Both the position numbers and the translations under genes were made by a program. A model generated the notes under the pieces. It had not been told where the DNA came from and made no database searches. It saw nothing but the letters and a program-made list of their open reading frames with translations. Of a stretch of DNA of 64,000 nt, positions 1 through 11,168 are shown one piece after another; the stretch's first letter is position 1, and every line of letters begins with the position of its first letter. Source of the DNA: Juglans regia (Eukaryota; Streptophyta; Magnoliopsida; Fagales; Juglandaceae); contig NC_049901.1 in NCBI RefSeq assembly GCF_001411555.2, forward strand, positions 35,040,838-35,104,837, written 5' to 3'.

Positions 1-781
1 TCCCGTCGTAATAAAATATTTGGCCCGTGGTCTATTCAAAATTTATCCAATAAATATCAAATAGATTTCCCATATATAATAATTTTAAAAAAATTATAGA
101 TCAGGGCTTGGTGCTTGGCCCAATGTAAAAATTAAACGTCGTTAAATATTTATTTTTGCGGCATATTAATAAACGCCGCTACTTTAAATACCGCTAAATC
201 CTCTATACTTTATTGACATTTATGCAAACGCTGACAAATGTATATTAAATTAACGGAGTTAAAATTAAACGTCGTTAAATATCTTTTTTCGCATCATATC
301 AATCAACGCCGCTAATTTAAATGCCGTTAAATCCTCTCTATTTTATGGACATTTATGCAAATGCCAACAAATGTATATTAAATTACCGGCGTAAAAATTA
401 AACATCGTTAAATATCTATTCTCGCGGCATATCAATAAACGTTGCTACTTTAAATGTCGCTAAATCCTATATACTTTTACCGACGTTTATGCAAATGTCG
501 GTAAATGTACATTTAATTAATGGCATGCAAATGAAACGTCGATAAAAGACTATGATCCCGACATATCTATAACTGTCAGTAATATAAATGCCACCAAATC
601 AACTCTAAGGTGCCGGCGTTTATGCAAACTCCAGTAACTGTATATTAAAGTACTGACGTATAGGCATAGGCGCCACTAATTATCGACGCATAAACAATAC
701 GTCGTCAAATTACTATTTTTACCTTCATTTACATAAACGCCATTAATATAAATGCCGGCAAATTGTCCTTTTTTTGTAGTG
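1..781. mobile_element. End of a CACTA (En/Spm) transposon with subterminal repeats
   Basis: The segment ends in TTTTTTTGTAGTG, whose reverse complement CACTACAAAAAAA is a standard CACTA terminal inverted repeat. Inside the end lie about five degenerate copies of a repeat of about 133 bp; the phrase ATTAAACGTCGTTAAATAT or a variant recurs near 131, 264, 397 and 531. Each unit carries short words such as AACGCCG and GCAAATGCC in varied forms, as expected for the subterminal region where CACTA transposases bind. The other end lies outside the window, so the size, coding content and 3-bp target duplication cannot be checked. Confidence 0.75.
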
Positions 782-2885
782 CACCCTCAACCTTCACGTC
801 AAAACTTTCTCCTTCACGCTGCAGTAGTTACGGACAGCCACCCTGTGCTGCAGGAAGCTCCTCCATGTCTCCTCCCTCAGCCTTGTAGCACGCCGGAAAC
901 CACCCACCATCATTTCCTCCCTCACAGCTCACGGCCCCCACTCAGCTACTACCACCTCCTTCCCTCAAACTAACAAACATCCAAGCTGCTCCTCCCTCTC
1001 CGTGAACTACCACGAAAACAACAAACAAGACCCACACACCCACACGGCATCACTTGAGTCCACCGCACGCTAGCCTCGGTTTGGAAGAGAACCAATCCGA
1101 GAACCACTGCCTGCCTCTGTTTTAGCCCCACCAAAACAAAGCACTGGTTTTCGCCACTGAGATCCACACCTTGCCATAATTGAGGTCATGATGCCACCGC
1201 TAGCTGTAACCAGAAGACGTCGACCATGCACCCAGCCGTAACCACCTCCCGGTAAGCTCACGCCGGCCATGCATAGCCTCCCGACATTTTTCTTCCCTCC
1301 CATAACCTCTCTTTCTCTCATCACTTGGTCTCTCTCACTCTCTCTCACTCAAGCTTTCGGTTTCTCTCTCTCTATCTAGCCTTGAGCCACCAACAAACCA
1401 CCCAGCCACGTCGTGAAGCACCACCAAGCCCAAAAGCCATGGCCATTGTCTTGTGTAAGCCTCCTGAATACATGAATAGCATGAAATATTAAGTGTACGT
1501 AGGGTAAAATTACAAAAATACCCCTTCCTTTTTAGCATTAACAATTGTGGATAATTTAGTGTTAAGAAGATTTTAGGTTTAGGAAATATAGGTTATTTTA
1601 GTAGTTTAGATTTTAAATAAAATCACATGTTTAATTAGAAATTTATACAAATTACGCGTTTATTTTTATAGGCGACTGATTACGTGCCGAAAATATTAGA
1701 CTAGCGCTATAAGGTAAGTAGCATGATCATACCCTTACACGTATGTATTGTAAACAACATTTCTTTTATAAAAATATTATGCATGTACGCCCTATTGGAA
1801 GCTCCATTTTACGTACCCAAGTCATGATAAAATTATGAAAATTCATGATTTTTCGTGAAGAATTATGCATTAAATTATTTATAAAAATTCATGATTTTAT
1901 GAAAGGAGTTATGCATCCAAAGATTTATGAAAAAACATGATTATATGTGAGAGTAATGCATTAAAATATTTATGAAAAGCCACACATGATTTTATGTGAA
2001 AATTTAAGCATCAAAATATTTATGAAAAATCATGAATTTATGTAAGGAAACATATATCACAGAAATTTATAAAAGAATACGATTTCATTTGAAATCTATG
2101 ATATGATATGACAAGATATGACAAGTATACATACAATTTCTTTTGAAATATGCAAGTATGATTATGATAAAGTATGAATGATAAGATACGCAATGGTCTG
2201 TGTTATGATATAAAGTCAGTACCTATATTTTGGGCATATTGAATTGCTAGGTTGTACATGCTAGTAATGCACACAATATGTCTTCCTTGTGTTTGGATTC
2301 CACAAATCGCGGCCATAGGCGGAATCAGAATTTACTTAAATTCGCTAACTCTAACTCACAGGGGGTCAACAGTGGGTATCGGTATCGGCCTATGATAAGT
2401 GAAAGAAAAGCTCATGTTCATGTTATTTACGTATGTATTTATGAGTATACACGTTTTTCAAAAAACTTTATGTTTATTATATTTACTATATGATGTGTTG
2501 CTTATTGAGTATTTGATTCATTTTTATATTTTTTTTTATGTTTTTAAACCACCCCATGTGATGATATTTATGCGGATGAGACTGCAGGACAGGACTTGAC
2601 TCAGGGAGGCTAGGCAAAGGCCTAGATACTTTATGTTATGTTCATTTATGATTTAAGGTTTAAATAAATTATTTTGATAAGCACATGAGATTTTAGTATT
2701 TTTTTTTAAATAAGTGCTTTCGCAGACGCTATTTTGGGTTTTAAGTATTTAATAAAATTTGTTTTATTTATGAAATCTTTCACATCTGGCACATCATTAA
2801 AAGAAAAGTTTTTAGTCAAGTTTAGTAGCACACTGACTTCCTGAAAATTCTAAAAATGTCTTTATTAGAAAGAGGGGTGTTACGC
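782..2885. other. Non-coding stretch, possibly LTR-derived in part
   Basis: No credible gene is seen. The first 650 bases are C-rich and pyrimidine-biased, with CT microsatellite tracts near 1310-1375. From about 1490 to 2885 the sequence is AT-rich and ends in AGAGGGGTGTTAC, which resembles the boundary of a plant gypsy-type LTR read in reverse (TGTAACACCCC start). No partner LTR, primer-binding site or gag-pol reading frame is visible, so a solo or truncated LTR is only a guess. Confidence 0.3.
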
Positions 2886-5800
2886 GAGCATCCATCTATT
2901 TTTGTGAAGTGTTCTCACATTGTTGAGGGGTCCTTACTTGCCTTCCTTTTGGGAGGGAGACTGGTGTTACTACTACTGGAAAAGTTAATGTTTGAAGTTA
3001 AAGGAGTAGTAACCTCATCATACGTTTAAGAGTGTCGCTTCTAAAACAATCCATATATGAAATGACATATAATTATCATATATAAATATGAGGAAATATA
3101 AAAATTCGGCAACATTGCACCAATAAGATTTCAACAAATAGATAGGACATGTGCATGCATTATCTAATATTATATGCCTAGAATCCAGCAAAACAAATAC
3201 ATAACAGTTTAAAAATAGATAGGACATGTGCATGCATTATCCTTTCGATGCTGTTTTTATTTTTTTATTTTTTGTCTAGGCTTTTCATAATAAATAATGA
3301 GTGCACCCATACCCATCAAGTGGGACATGTGATCAGTCGATAAAACATGGAATTAATAATATGGTAATAGACAGGGCTGTACGGCCAAAGATTTGATGTG
3401 AAAATAATATCCCAAACACAAGATTTAGCTAATGAAATAGTTTGTTTATACGGTAGCTGATGAAATGATCATAGCGATCCGCGTAGAGGATATGTGTCGC
3501 TGACAAGTTGTTTGACAGAATGTGTGAGAGAAAAGAGATCTTAAGGAAAAGATACAGTTGATTGGTTTAATGTTCTTGTAACCTAAAACGTCGTTAAAAT
3601 GGCAAAAGAATGATTTTCCATATATAGTTGGACTTTCCAATTTTAAATTTTGTTTAGAGTTGATGCATGTATATATATTTGTCACGTTAATGTATACAAA
3701 ATCTACATGAAGAAAAACTCAAAAAACAATGTATATTTGGGAATTAAGTTGTAAATAGAGAACAATTGATCTTAATTAACCCTCGGGGTAAAATGCAAGA
3801 GAAACATCTTTTCTTTCTACTACAGGATCATTCAATGATCAGAACTAAGCTCTAATTTTAAGTGAACTTTTTCACATTTTCTGGCATAGTTTCCTTGGTC
3901 ATGTCCGGTTTTTCTTATCTATCAAGCGAGCTACGTACCAAGTCCTAGATGATTTAATACAGTATAAAGAAATTTCTGTTTTCTTTTTTTGTTAAATCTA
4001 TGCCAGGTAATTAGCTAGTGTGATAAATAAGTGGGGATCTGAATCATGGGAACAGCTAAAGAAAGAGCAAAAATATCACAAAATTTAACATTCTGGAAAA
4101 GTTTCACTCTAAAAAAATTTCGTAGCAGGGTCAGTACCCCTTAGATTGTGTGATCAAAAACTTTAATGAAAAGTTGCACAAAAAAGGAGCATGCTAATTG
4201 TTTTCCCTTTCTCCCTTTTATGTGCATTCATACGAGCATTCATAATTATAGAATCCAACAAATATATAGGATTTGGGGATAAATACTTCAAAATAACAAC
4301 GGATGGAGGATGAAGACAAAAAAAATATTGAAGAATCGTTGGTGGGTTAAAAGTTATTTTTTCCTCTCTCTATATATATGTACACACAATGCACCGAGAG
4401 TGGTGGTAGCTTACTGTAGACGGTGGTGGATGGAGATGGATTGCAATGGTGAGCTGCGAAGGAAGGGCTAGCTGCTTGGGCTGGAGATGTCGGCACTCGA
4501 CACACAATACTCGGTTGCTTGAAGGCGCGATCGAGGAGAGAGAAAGAGTCTCGATTTCTTGCAATTGTGATCAAGGAGAGAGAGAGAGAGAGAGAGATGA
4601 ATGGGGTCAGCCGTCTAGGGTTTGCAATGGAGATCAGCTTAGTGGATGGGCTACTCTTTCGCCCGTTAAACAACAGATTGGATGATTTCCAACCTGACGT
4701 TTAGTTCAACCCACATTTAACGAGTGGGTTAGACCAGATTTATCAGGCGAGTTGGACCCATGAGATTTTTTGCACAGGCCTAGTACCAACCAATTTCTAT
4801 TATCTACGAATACACTAAGAATATAAAGAAGACAAGTACTATGTAAGTACAAGTTGCAAGTTCTAATTTCTAAAGATACGAATAATTGTTAATTTCTAAG
4901 AGCAACTTCAATGGTTTTTGTATCTTGTTCCCTAAAATATATCACCAAAATCAAACTTTTCTATTTTATCTAATGAATTTTACAATCTATCATATATCAG
5001 TTTATCTATTTTTTTCTATATCATTTAAATAATATTTTATAATAGTTTTTTATTTGTTTTAAATATTTCTTTTAATTACTAATGAATTCATAATATCTTC
5101 ATATATTTTAATATTTACAATATTTCTCAATATTCAATGTCATGATATAATTATGTCCTACAGACGCAAAATAAAAATTTATAAGCAAAGAAAAATTAAA
5201 AATAAAATAAAATATAAAAAGGGATATTATATTACGAGAATGTTAAAAAAAGTATATATTCTTATTTCTTCTACCTAGCACATTTGCAAAATCTTTATAT
5301 CTTTCAATATTTTTAATATCACTATTAATGAGATTGTAATGTATGTGTCTATCCACACTCTAAATAAAAATCAGAAAATGAAAACAAAATGAGTGTATTA
5401 AAAGTTTTTTTCACACACTTAGCTTCCTAAACAATTATGTAGGATGCCACTATAGCAGGAAATAGTTAAAAAAAAAAAAAAGAAGAAGAAGAAAAGTGGA
5501 AAAAGCCGGAAATAAAGAAAAATGAATGAGAGAGAAACAGTGAATAAAAATTTTAAATAGGTGAAGTGTTTATTTGGGATTACGGTAATAAATAGAGTTT
5601 TTTTATTGTAGTACTTTTAATTATATAGTATTTTTTAAAAATTTATTATTAGAAATTTATTTACTATTTAATAAATGGGTACCCATTTACTAATGTATTT
5701 AAAATAATTTTATTTTTTTATCATTTTTTTAAGTAGTTTTTTAACATCCTTAATCATTAAAAAAAATTAAAAAATATATAATTTTACTAATAATCACTTC

Positions 5801-5960
5801 TTAACAATTAAGTAAAATTAAAAAATTAAAAAAATTAAATACAAAGAAAATAGTAAATATATAATAAAAAAATAATAATCCTATCATTTTTCTTAATAAA
5901 ATATACACGTAAACATACACATAAATGTATTTTTAAATTTTTTTAATGAAAATCTTTATT
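2886..5960. other. Intergenic AT-rich DNA with degraded repeats
   Basis: No gene is recognised. A 29-bp sequence (AATAGATAGGACATGTGCAT and following) occurs twice, at 3135-3163 and 3213-3241, as a local 78-bp direct duplication. From about 4347 to 4790 there is a GA-rich, more GC-balanced patch that ends in TTGCACAGGCCTAGTA; a similar ending is found at about 44703, so it is probably one end of a small hAT-like element. 4900-5960 is very AT-rich and resembles MITE interiors seen elsewhere in the window. Confidence 0.45.
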
Positions 5961-6118
5961 TTAATATTTTATTAATTAATTTACAACAGTTGAGAATTTT
6001 TCATTTTATTAACTTGTTTACGTTCCCATGTAATAATAAGTCGTTGGTCCTCGGCAATCAATTCAATCACTGTCCAAGTCTCAATCACTCTCAGATATCC
6101 TCGTTTCAGATACCCAAT

Positions 6119-6937
6119 ATGATGCTCTCTGGGAACTCCTCATTCATTTCGTCTCCATTTTCCCTAGCATTCTCGCCCCCCAAACGCATACCCTGTCTTC
6201 AATCCTCCTTTTCCTTCAAGCCATACTCCCGCTCAGGCCGCTCCCCACCGTCCAAGACCGCCGTCAGGATGTCCTCTTCCCAGACTCTCGTCGAGCACGT
6301 CGTTCTCTTCAAAGTGAAAGAGAACACTGACCCTTCCAAGGTCAACGCCATGGTCACTGAGCTAAACAGCCTGGTCTCCATCGACGAAGTCCTCCACCTG
6401 GCCGCCGGTCCCGTCTTCCGTAACCAGTTCTCCTCCCTCAACTACACCCACGCGCTCCACAGCCGCTACAAAACCAAGGAAGACCTCGAGGCCTACGCGG
6501 CCAACCCCAGCCACGTTGGTGTGGTCAACGAGTCAGTCCTCCCGATTATCGAAGACGCCATGGCCGTCGATTGGATTGCCGATGGTGGTTACGAAGACGA
6601 TCTCGTGGCTCCACCCCCGGGATCCGCCGTTCGACTCAGTTTCTTGAAACTCAAGGAGAGCCTAGGCGACAAGGAAAAATCTGAGATTCTTGGTGTCATT
6701 AAGGGACTTAGGCGTGATTTCCCAGAGATCAAGCAGATTACTTGTGGGGAAAACTTCTCGCCGGCGAGAGCCAAGGGATACTCGCTAGCTTCGTTCGCTG
6801 TTTTTCCGGGAATGAGCGAAATGGATGCGGTGGATGCGAAGGAAGAGTTGGTGAACTCTCAGAAGGAGAAGATTAAGGAATACCTGGAGAGCATGTTCGT
6901 CGTTGATTATGTGATCCCAGCACCCGCGAGTCTTTGA
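6119..6937 (+). CDS. UP3-like: Stress-response A/B-barrel (Dabb) domain protein, UP3-like
   Basis: Single-exon gene. The predicted protein has 272 residues from the ATG at 6119; a second ATG follows at once. The frame stays open upstream to 5990, but the upstream part looks like 5' leader, and ATGATG matches a sensible start. Residues 1-50 are rich in Ser, Pro and Arg with few acids, like a plastid transit peptide. A later ATG at 6269 would give a 222-residue form without it. Two Dabb repeats follow: the first starts VEHVVLFKVKEN and contains the HALHSRYKTKEDLEAY stretch; the second starts VRLSFLKLKESL. Dabb proteins form dimeric alpha/beta barrels of uncertain biochemical role; the Arabidopsis relative UP3 has this two-domain layout. 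The C-terminus ASL resembles a weak peroxisomal PTS1 signal. The gene is clearly GC-richer than its surroundings and carries no lesion. Confidence 0.88.
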   Translation: MMLSGNSSFISSPFSLAFSPPKRIPCLQSSFSFKPYSRSGRSPPSKTAVRMSSSQTLVEHVVLFKVKENTDPSKVNAMVTELNSLVSIDEVLHLAAGPVFRNQFSSLNYTHALHSRYKTKEDLEAYAANPSHVGVVNESVLPIIEDAMAVDWIADGGYEDDLVAPPPGSAVRLSFLKLKESLGDKEKSEILGVIKGLRRDFPEIKQITCGENFSPARAKGYSLASFAVFPGMSEMDAVDAKEELVNSQKEKIKEYLESMFVVDYVIPAPASL

Positions 6938-7289
6938 ATGGTATATTTTTATGTCACCGGAAAAAACTTGATCGATCAATAAGAAAAGCTTTAAGCTTTA
7001 TTTTCTGAATCAGTAGACCAACGAAATGAACAACTGAAAAGTTCAATTGATTCTAGCTATTTCCCCCACCTTCCTATTACACAAATAAATTATTTATAAG
7101 CAAAAGAAGCAAGAAAATCAACTAAAAAGTTAATTGGGCTTTGTAATCGATGATTGAGCCAAGGGTTGCATGGGCTATTATAATTGAAGGAATGGGCTGC
7201 CAATAATAAGCTAATTTATACAGAGTAAATAAGCCCTCTTTTGATAGATACGTGACAATACCCTCTTTTAATATCTGTACGTAACGCCT
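6938..7289. other. 3' flank of the Dabb gene
   Basis: The sequence after the stop contains CAATAAGAAAAGC about 40 bp downstream, a possible weak polyadenylation signal. The rest is AT-rich without recognisable genes. Confidence 0.3.
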
Positions 7290-7720
7290 TTCATTACTTG
7301 ACCGTCCTTGGAAAAAGTTGCTCGGCCAGAGCCGTTGTGCCCGTTACTGTCGGCAACAGGTTAAGAGTCGTTGGTAATAGTAGGCCCTTGCCATTTGTAT
7401 ATTTTCCAACCACTCTCCATCACGATTCACGATGGGAATCTCTTTCTTCCAACCACGCCCTAGTTGTTGGAACAACATTGTTTCACAATGACATTGATGT
7501 TGTTTGGAATGTTCAATATTTCACAAACCAATTCCCACCGCGGTCCGCCCGGACGTTCTTATAGCCGTTGCTACTTGTTGGCATTGTGCGAATCTTCATT
7601 TAGAACAGGATCGGAAATCTTTTCGTCCGGGCATGCCTGGATTGCCCAGAAAGAATACTTTTCCAGTTCATTATCAATTACGAGAATGGGTTATATATAT
7701 AATGTGAGTCCTTGATTTGA
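7290..7720. other. Unrecognised GC-balanced segment
   Basis: This stretch has a more even base composition than its flanks and is open in several overlapping + strand frames of 60-90 codons. No translation matches a family I know, and no clear start or splice pattern decides a frame. It could be a fragment of a gene or of a transposon. A (TA)n microsatellite follows at about 7755-7790. Confidence 0.25.
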
Positions 7721-7750
7721 TCTTCCAGTTCATGTATATGATATGCTTCA

Positions 7751-7754
<4 letters not shown>

Positions 7755-7790
<36 letters not shown>
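7755..7790. repeat. (TA)n microsatellite
   Basis: Uninterrupted alternating TA of about 36 bases. Confidence 0.95.
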
Positions 7791-7794
<4 letters not shown>

Positions 7795-8310
7795 ATGGAC
7801 ATGTAGAATAGGACAAATACCATTTCCATTGAAATAAATTAGGTTCGATGAATACAAGATCAACTTTTATCACAGTACAAAATATGATGTCTCCCCATGG
7901 ATGTCAATCGATCACACAAAAACATTATCCAGCAAATGCCCTATACACATAATGGCAAATGCTGGAGAGTACATGCCTTGTAGATTCAGTTTCTTGGTAA
8001 TTATAAATACCCTTACACTGGCCAAGATATAATCTAAAGTACCACTTCCCTAGCTATGTACCTACCAAGACTCACATTGAGCATATATAAAACATGTTGT
8101 GCCACCAGATCATGTCCATCTCAAACCACACGAGAGGTTACAAGCCTCCTATACAAAAACATGGATGTAATTCCTACACCACACATTTTTCCTCAACTCT
8201 GCCCAAAATATGCATATATAACAACACCCTTCATAATGTCGTTCACCTGTTCACAAACCCCAAAACCATCAACACCTATGACGTGTGTACCTGAATTCCA
8301 CCCAGCCACG

Positions 8311-8640
8311 CTAGGCATCATCTTTCGCCCCTCTTTCAGATTTCATAGACCTAAACCGGAGGTTCATCCGTTCTTCATACTCCCTTTGGGCCTCCATCAC
8401 AGCCAACAACCCCCATCCCAGCTCTTCGCACCTGGTCTTGTACATCTCCACCTGATCAATTAGATTAGTGACAAAGGGAGAGCGCATTGACGATTCTGAT
8501 ATAACTGAACCACTCATCCCTCTAACATATCCAAACGGTTGCCCAAGTACCTATTTGAACACGTTCTTCGCAACTTAATTCCTTGGAGGTTTCGCTCAGG
8601 TCTCTCTCTTTCCATAGAGAAGCTATCTTCTTCTGGCACA
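8311..8640 (-). pseudogene. C-terminal fragment of a TNP1-like (Ptta/En/Spm) transposase, copy A
   Basis: The last 68 codons (8311-8517) read MSGSVISES... to KSERGAKDDA and form a charged, coiled-coil-like tail. Just upstream, VLGQPFGYVRGM matches the VLG-x4-G-x-(V/A)RG-(L/M) motif that ends plant Ptta/En/Spm transposases; the intact-looking counterpart in CACTA-1 reads VLGLQSGMARGLG. Further upstream a second frame reads KCATLCQKKIASLWKERD, so a frameshift or lost splice near 8555 breaks it. The same piece occurs in copy B. It is too short to act. The family assignment rests on the motif and on the coiled-coil context. Confidence 0.5.
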
Positions 8641-8642
8641 AT

Positions 8643-10900
8643 GTAGCACATTTGGATAAGTCCCATTAACTATATAACACCCAATATGGTTTCCTATATT
8701 AACATGACAGTTTATTATATACCATCTTGGACTAGACTTAGATCAGGAAGATTCTGCCACGATCTCTCTCTTTCACGCTGCAACAATGTTTGTAGCAAAA
8801 TCATCATTACAATCATGAGCAATTAATAATAAGACATCGTACTACGAATAGATCAATTAGATGCACAACCATGCGACCCTTACATTCTTAGGATGAGCCT
8901 TAGAAATGACTTTGATCTTGATACATGGTTTGAGCGTGGTGTGTCTCGATTCTTTTTACTTTGGCTCGATAGTTTCTGTGAACACAACCATATATAAGGG
9001 ACAAGTAATTCCATACACAAGATGTAGATCTAATAATCACAATGACATGTCTCTTCAATTTTTGAAATCTTCTTGATGGTTTCTTTTTCATATTTTACCA
9101 TGCACGCATAACACTTTCATTGATATCTCCTTCTATTTCACTAAAAGATGTACATCTAAACGCAGGACGAACCAAAACAGATTATCACTAGTCCCGCTAA
9201 CATGCCAAATATAGCTTAACAATAATAAAAGCTATAACTAGAATAATTAACTTTCTCAATTTTCATATGCAAACATGAGTGGCTTTCAATATTAAAAAGA
9301 AAAATCACTACACATTCATTGATGGGAGTGTCTCCAACTCCGGACTTATTCTCTCAAAATAATTATTTCAAAGACCGTATGCTTATAATTCATGTCATAT
9401 GGTACTATATAATCATTTGGCATATATATATATATATATGAACATATATACCTATTTACCTGAAATTCTGGCGTTGCCCAACGTGCACACAGTTTCTGTC
9501 AAACAGGTGCATCGACCAAATTGCACCCAAGCCAACACCACTTCATGTTTATCGAATCTCTCGTACTCGACATACATTTCAACGTATTATAACTTATTTG
9601 CAGCTGCTCTCTTACACATCCACGGTGATTTCCCTTTACCCAATCCAAAACAAAAGGGAAATTTCCCTCCAAGTTCCAAGGCTTTTTATATGAAGCATCA
9701 TGAGAGTGAAGGAAAATTTAGAGAATTTAACACAACTAGGATAAAGTGGACATTAGGAATCGTGAAATAAATGCTCGACGTTTGAGGGTTCAGACCCACT
9801 ACGTGTCGGACCCTCTTCACTGTAGAGTGGAACAGAAGGAGCAGTACAAAAGTTTCTTTGGCAAGGGATATCGTCTAACGTTACATGTCATCATCATAAT
9901 CTCGTTCATCCATGCTAGGAATGTTGTCATTGTTCCTATTGTCGGTGCCAAAATCATCGTTGTCCCCATGGAATATCCAGTGGGTGCAGTTTCGACCATG
10001 GTGGTAGGATAGTAATAGTTAATTAAGACAACAGACATGGACACCTAATAAGATTGCTTCCCAATGAGTGGCTTTGAGCTAGGGCCAAGAAATTCTGAAC
10101 CCCGCATGATAGGCTTGGTCCCGGAACCTGTTGGTATTATTCATCCAAACCTTATCCATGTTCAATGTACGTACCTTTTAATAAACCAAAAGGAAGTATC
10201 GCGATGATGGCATAAAGAGGAGGTTAAAATAAATTAAAGACTTTCATATATTTTCAATTACAACATAAATCATGCCATACATTAGGGGCAGGGTTTTGCC
10301 CGTGATGATGCTCATGATTTGAACATGGATGTGCATACTCTGTTATGCAAAGCCTAGATCCACACACTTACATTTTATATCTTCTCTCCAAGGGGAAGAT
10401 ATAAAATGGCAAATATGGGTAACATGGATATATAAAAGTGGGTATTTAATGACGGATATTGGAGAGCGTTCCTTTATACAATGAAGCAAACATATGGAAT
10501 GCAAGGTTATAATGGAACTTCTAGATATTGCTTGACTAGCGAGTCTGTCGTCTCCATGGCTTTTCCTTTTGTGGGCTACATAAATTGTGCAAATAACGAT
10601 GGAATTAGTTACAGATATGGGTCTAGGGATGGAAATACCTATCGTCGGTGTAGGAACTGAAGCATTCCCTTGTGTACGATCATCTGGAGTAAGTGTAACA
10701 TATATATCCACTTAGAAAAAGAGCGCTAGAAATATCTAATTATCTATAACAAAAGTCTATAACAATAATAAACATAATGGAGCAATAGGAATATGTAGCA
10801 GAGGATAATTTTTCAAAACAAACTTTGTACTAAGTAAGACATAATGACAGACTTGAAGTCAAACGCATGAGGGAGTCCACCCACACCAATATTTAGAGAA
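8643..10900. other. Non-coding part of copy A
   Basis: About 2.3 kb with no recognisable gene; the counterpart is 30671-32942 in copy B. Short open frames at 9746-10012 and 10343-10711 are kept in both copies, but simply because the copies are young; no family is recognised in them. (TA)n tracts lie near 9423-9440. Confidence 0.5.
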
Positions 10901-10903
10901 TTA

Positions 10904-11109
10904 GGTCCCGTTTAGATACAAAAACACTCTCAACTCATCTCATCATTACAATTTTTTCAAGTTTTCATACAAAATATAACAAAAAATTTAACTTTTTCAA
11001 ATCCCAAAACAATAATAATACTAAAAAATAATATTCTGACAATATTTTATTCAACTCATCTAAAACTATCTCATCTCATCTTATCTCATCTCACTATCCA
11101 AACCAGCCC
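10904..11109. mobile_element. Tourist-like MITE (PIF/Harbinger), copy A
   Basis: 206 bp with ends GGTCCCGTTTAGATA and TATCCAAACCAGCCC, flanked by TTA on both sides (10901-10903 and 11110-11112). TIRs of the GG-x-CC-x-GTTTGGATA type with a TTA target duplication are the mark of Tourist MITEs mobilised by Harbinger transposases. The interior is AT-rich with repeated CTCATCTCATC. It has no coding capacity. Confidence 0.8.
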
Positions 11110-11168
11110 TTAGTCCTTTTCTTGGATGAAAAAATTAGTTCAAATAAATATCTATATAATTTGCAAAA

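Noticed and set aside
4347..4704. Several overlapping open frames on both strands
   Set aside because: GA/CT-rich repeat region, no family match, frames overlap each other on both strands; probably part of a small transposon.
9746..10012. 88-codon frame kept in both duplicate copies (also 31774-32040)
   Set aside because: Conservation is explained by the young duplication; flanking sequence is just as similar and no protein family is recognised.
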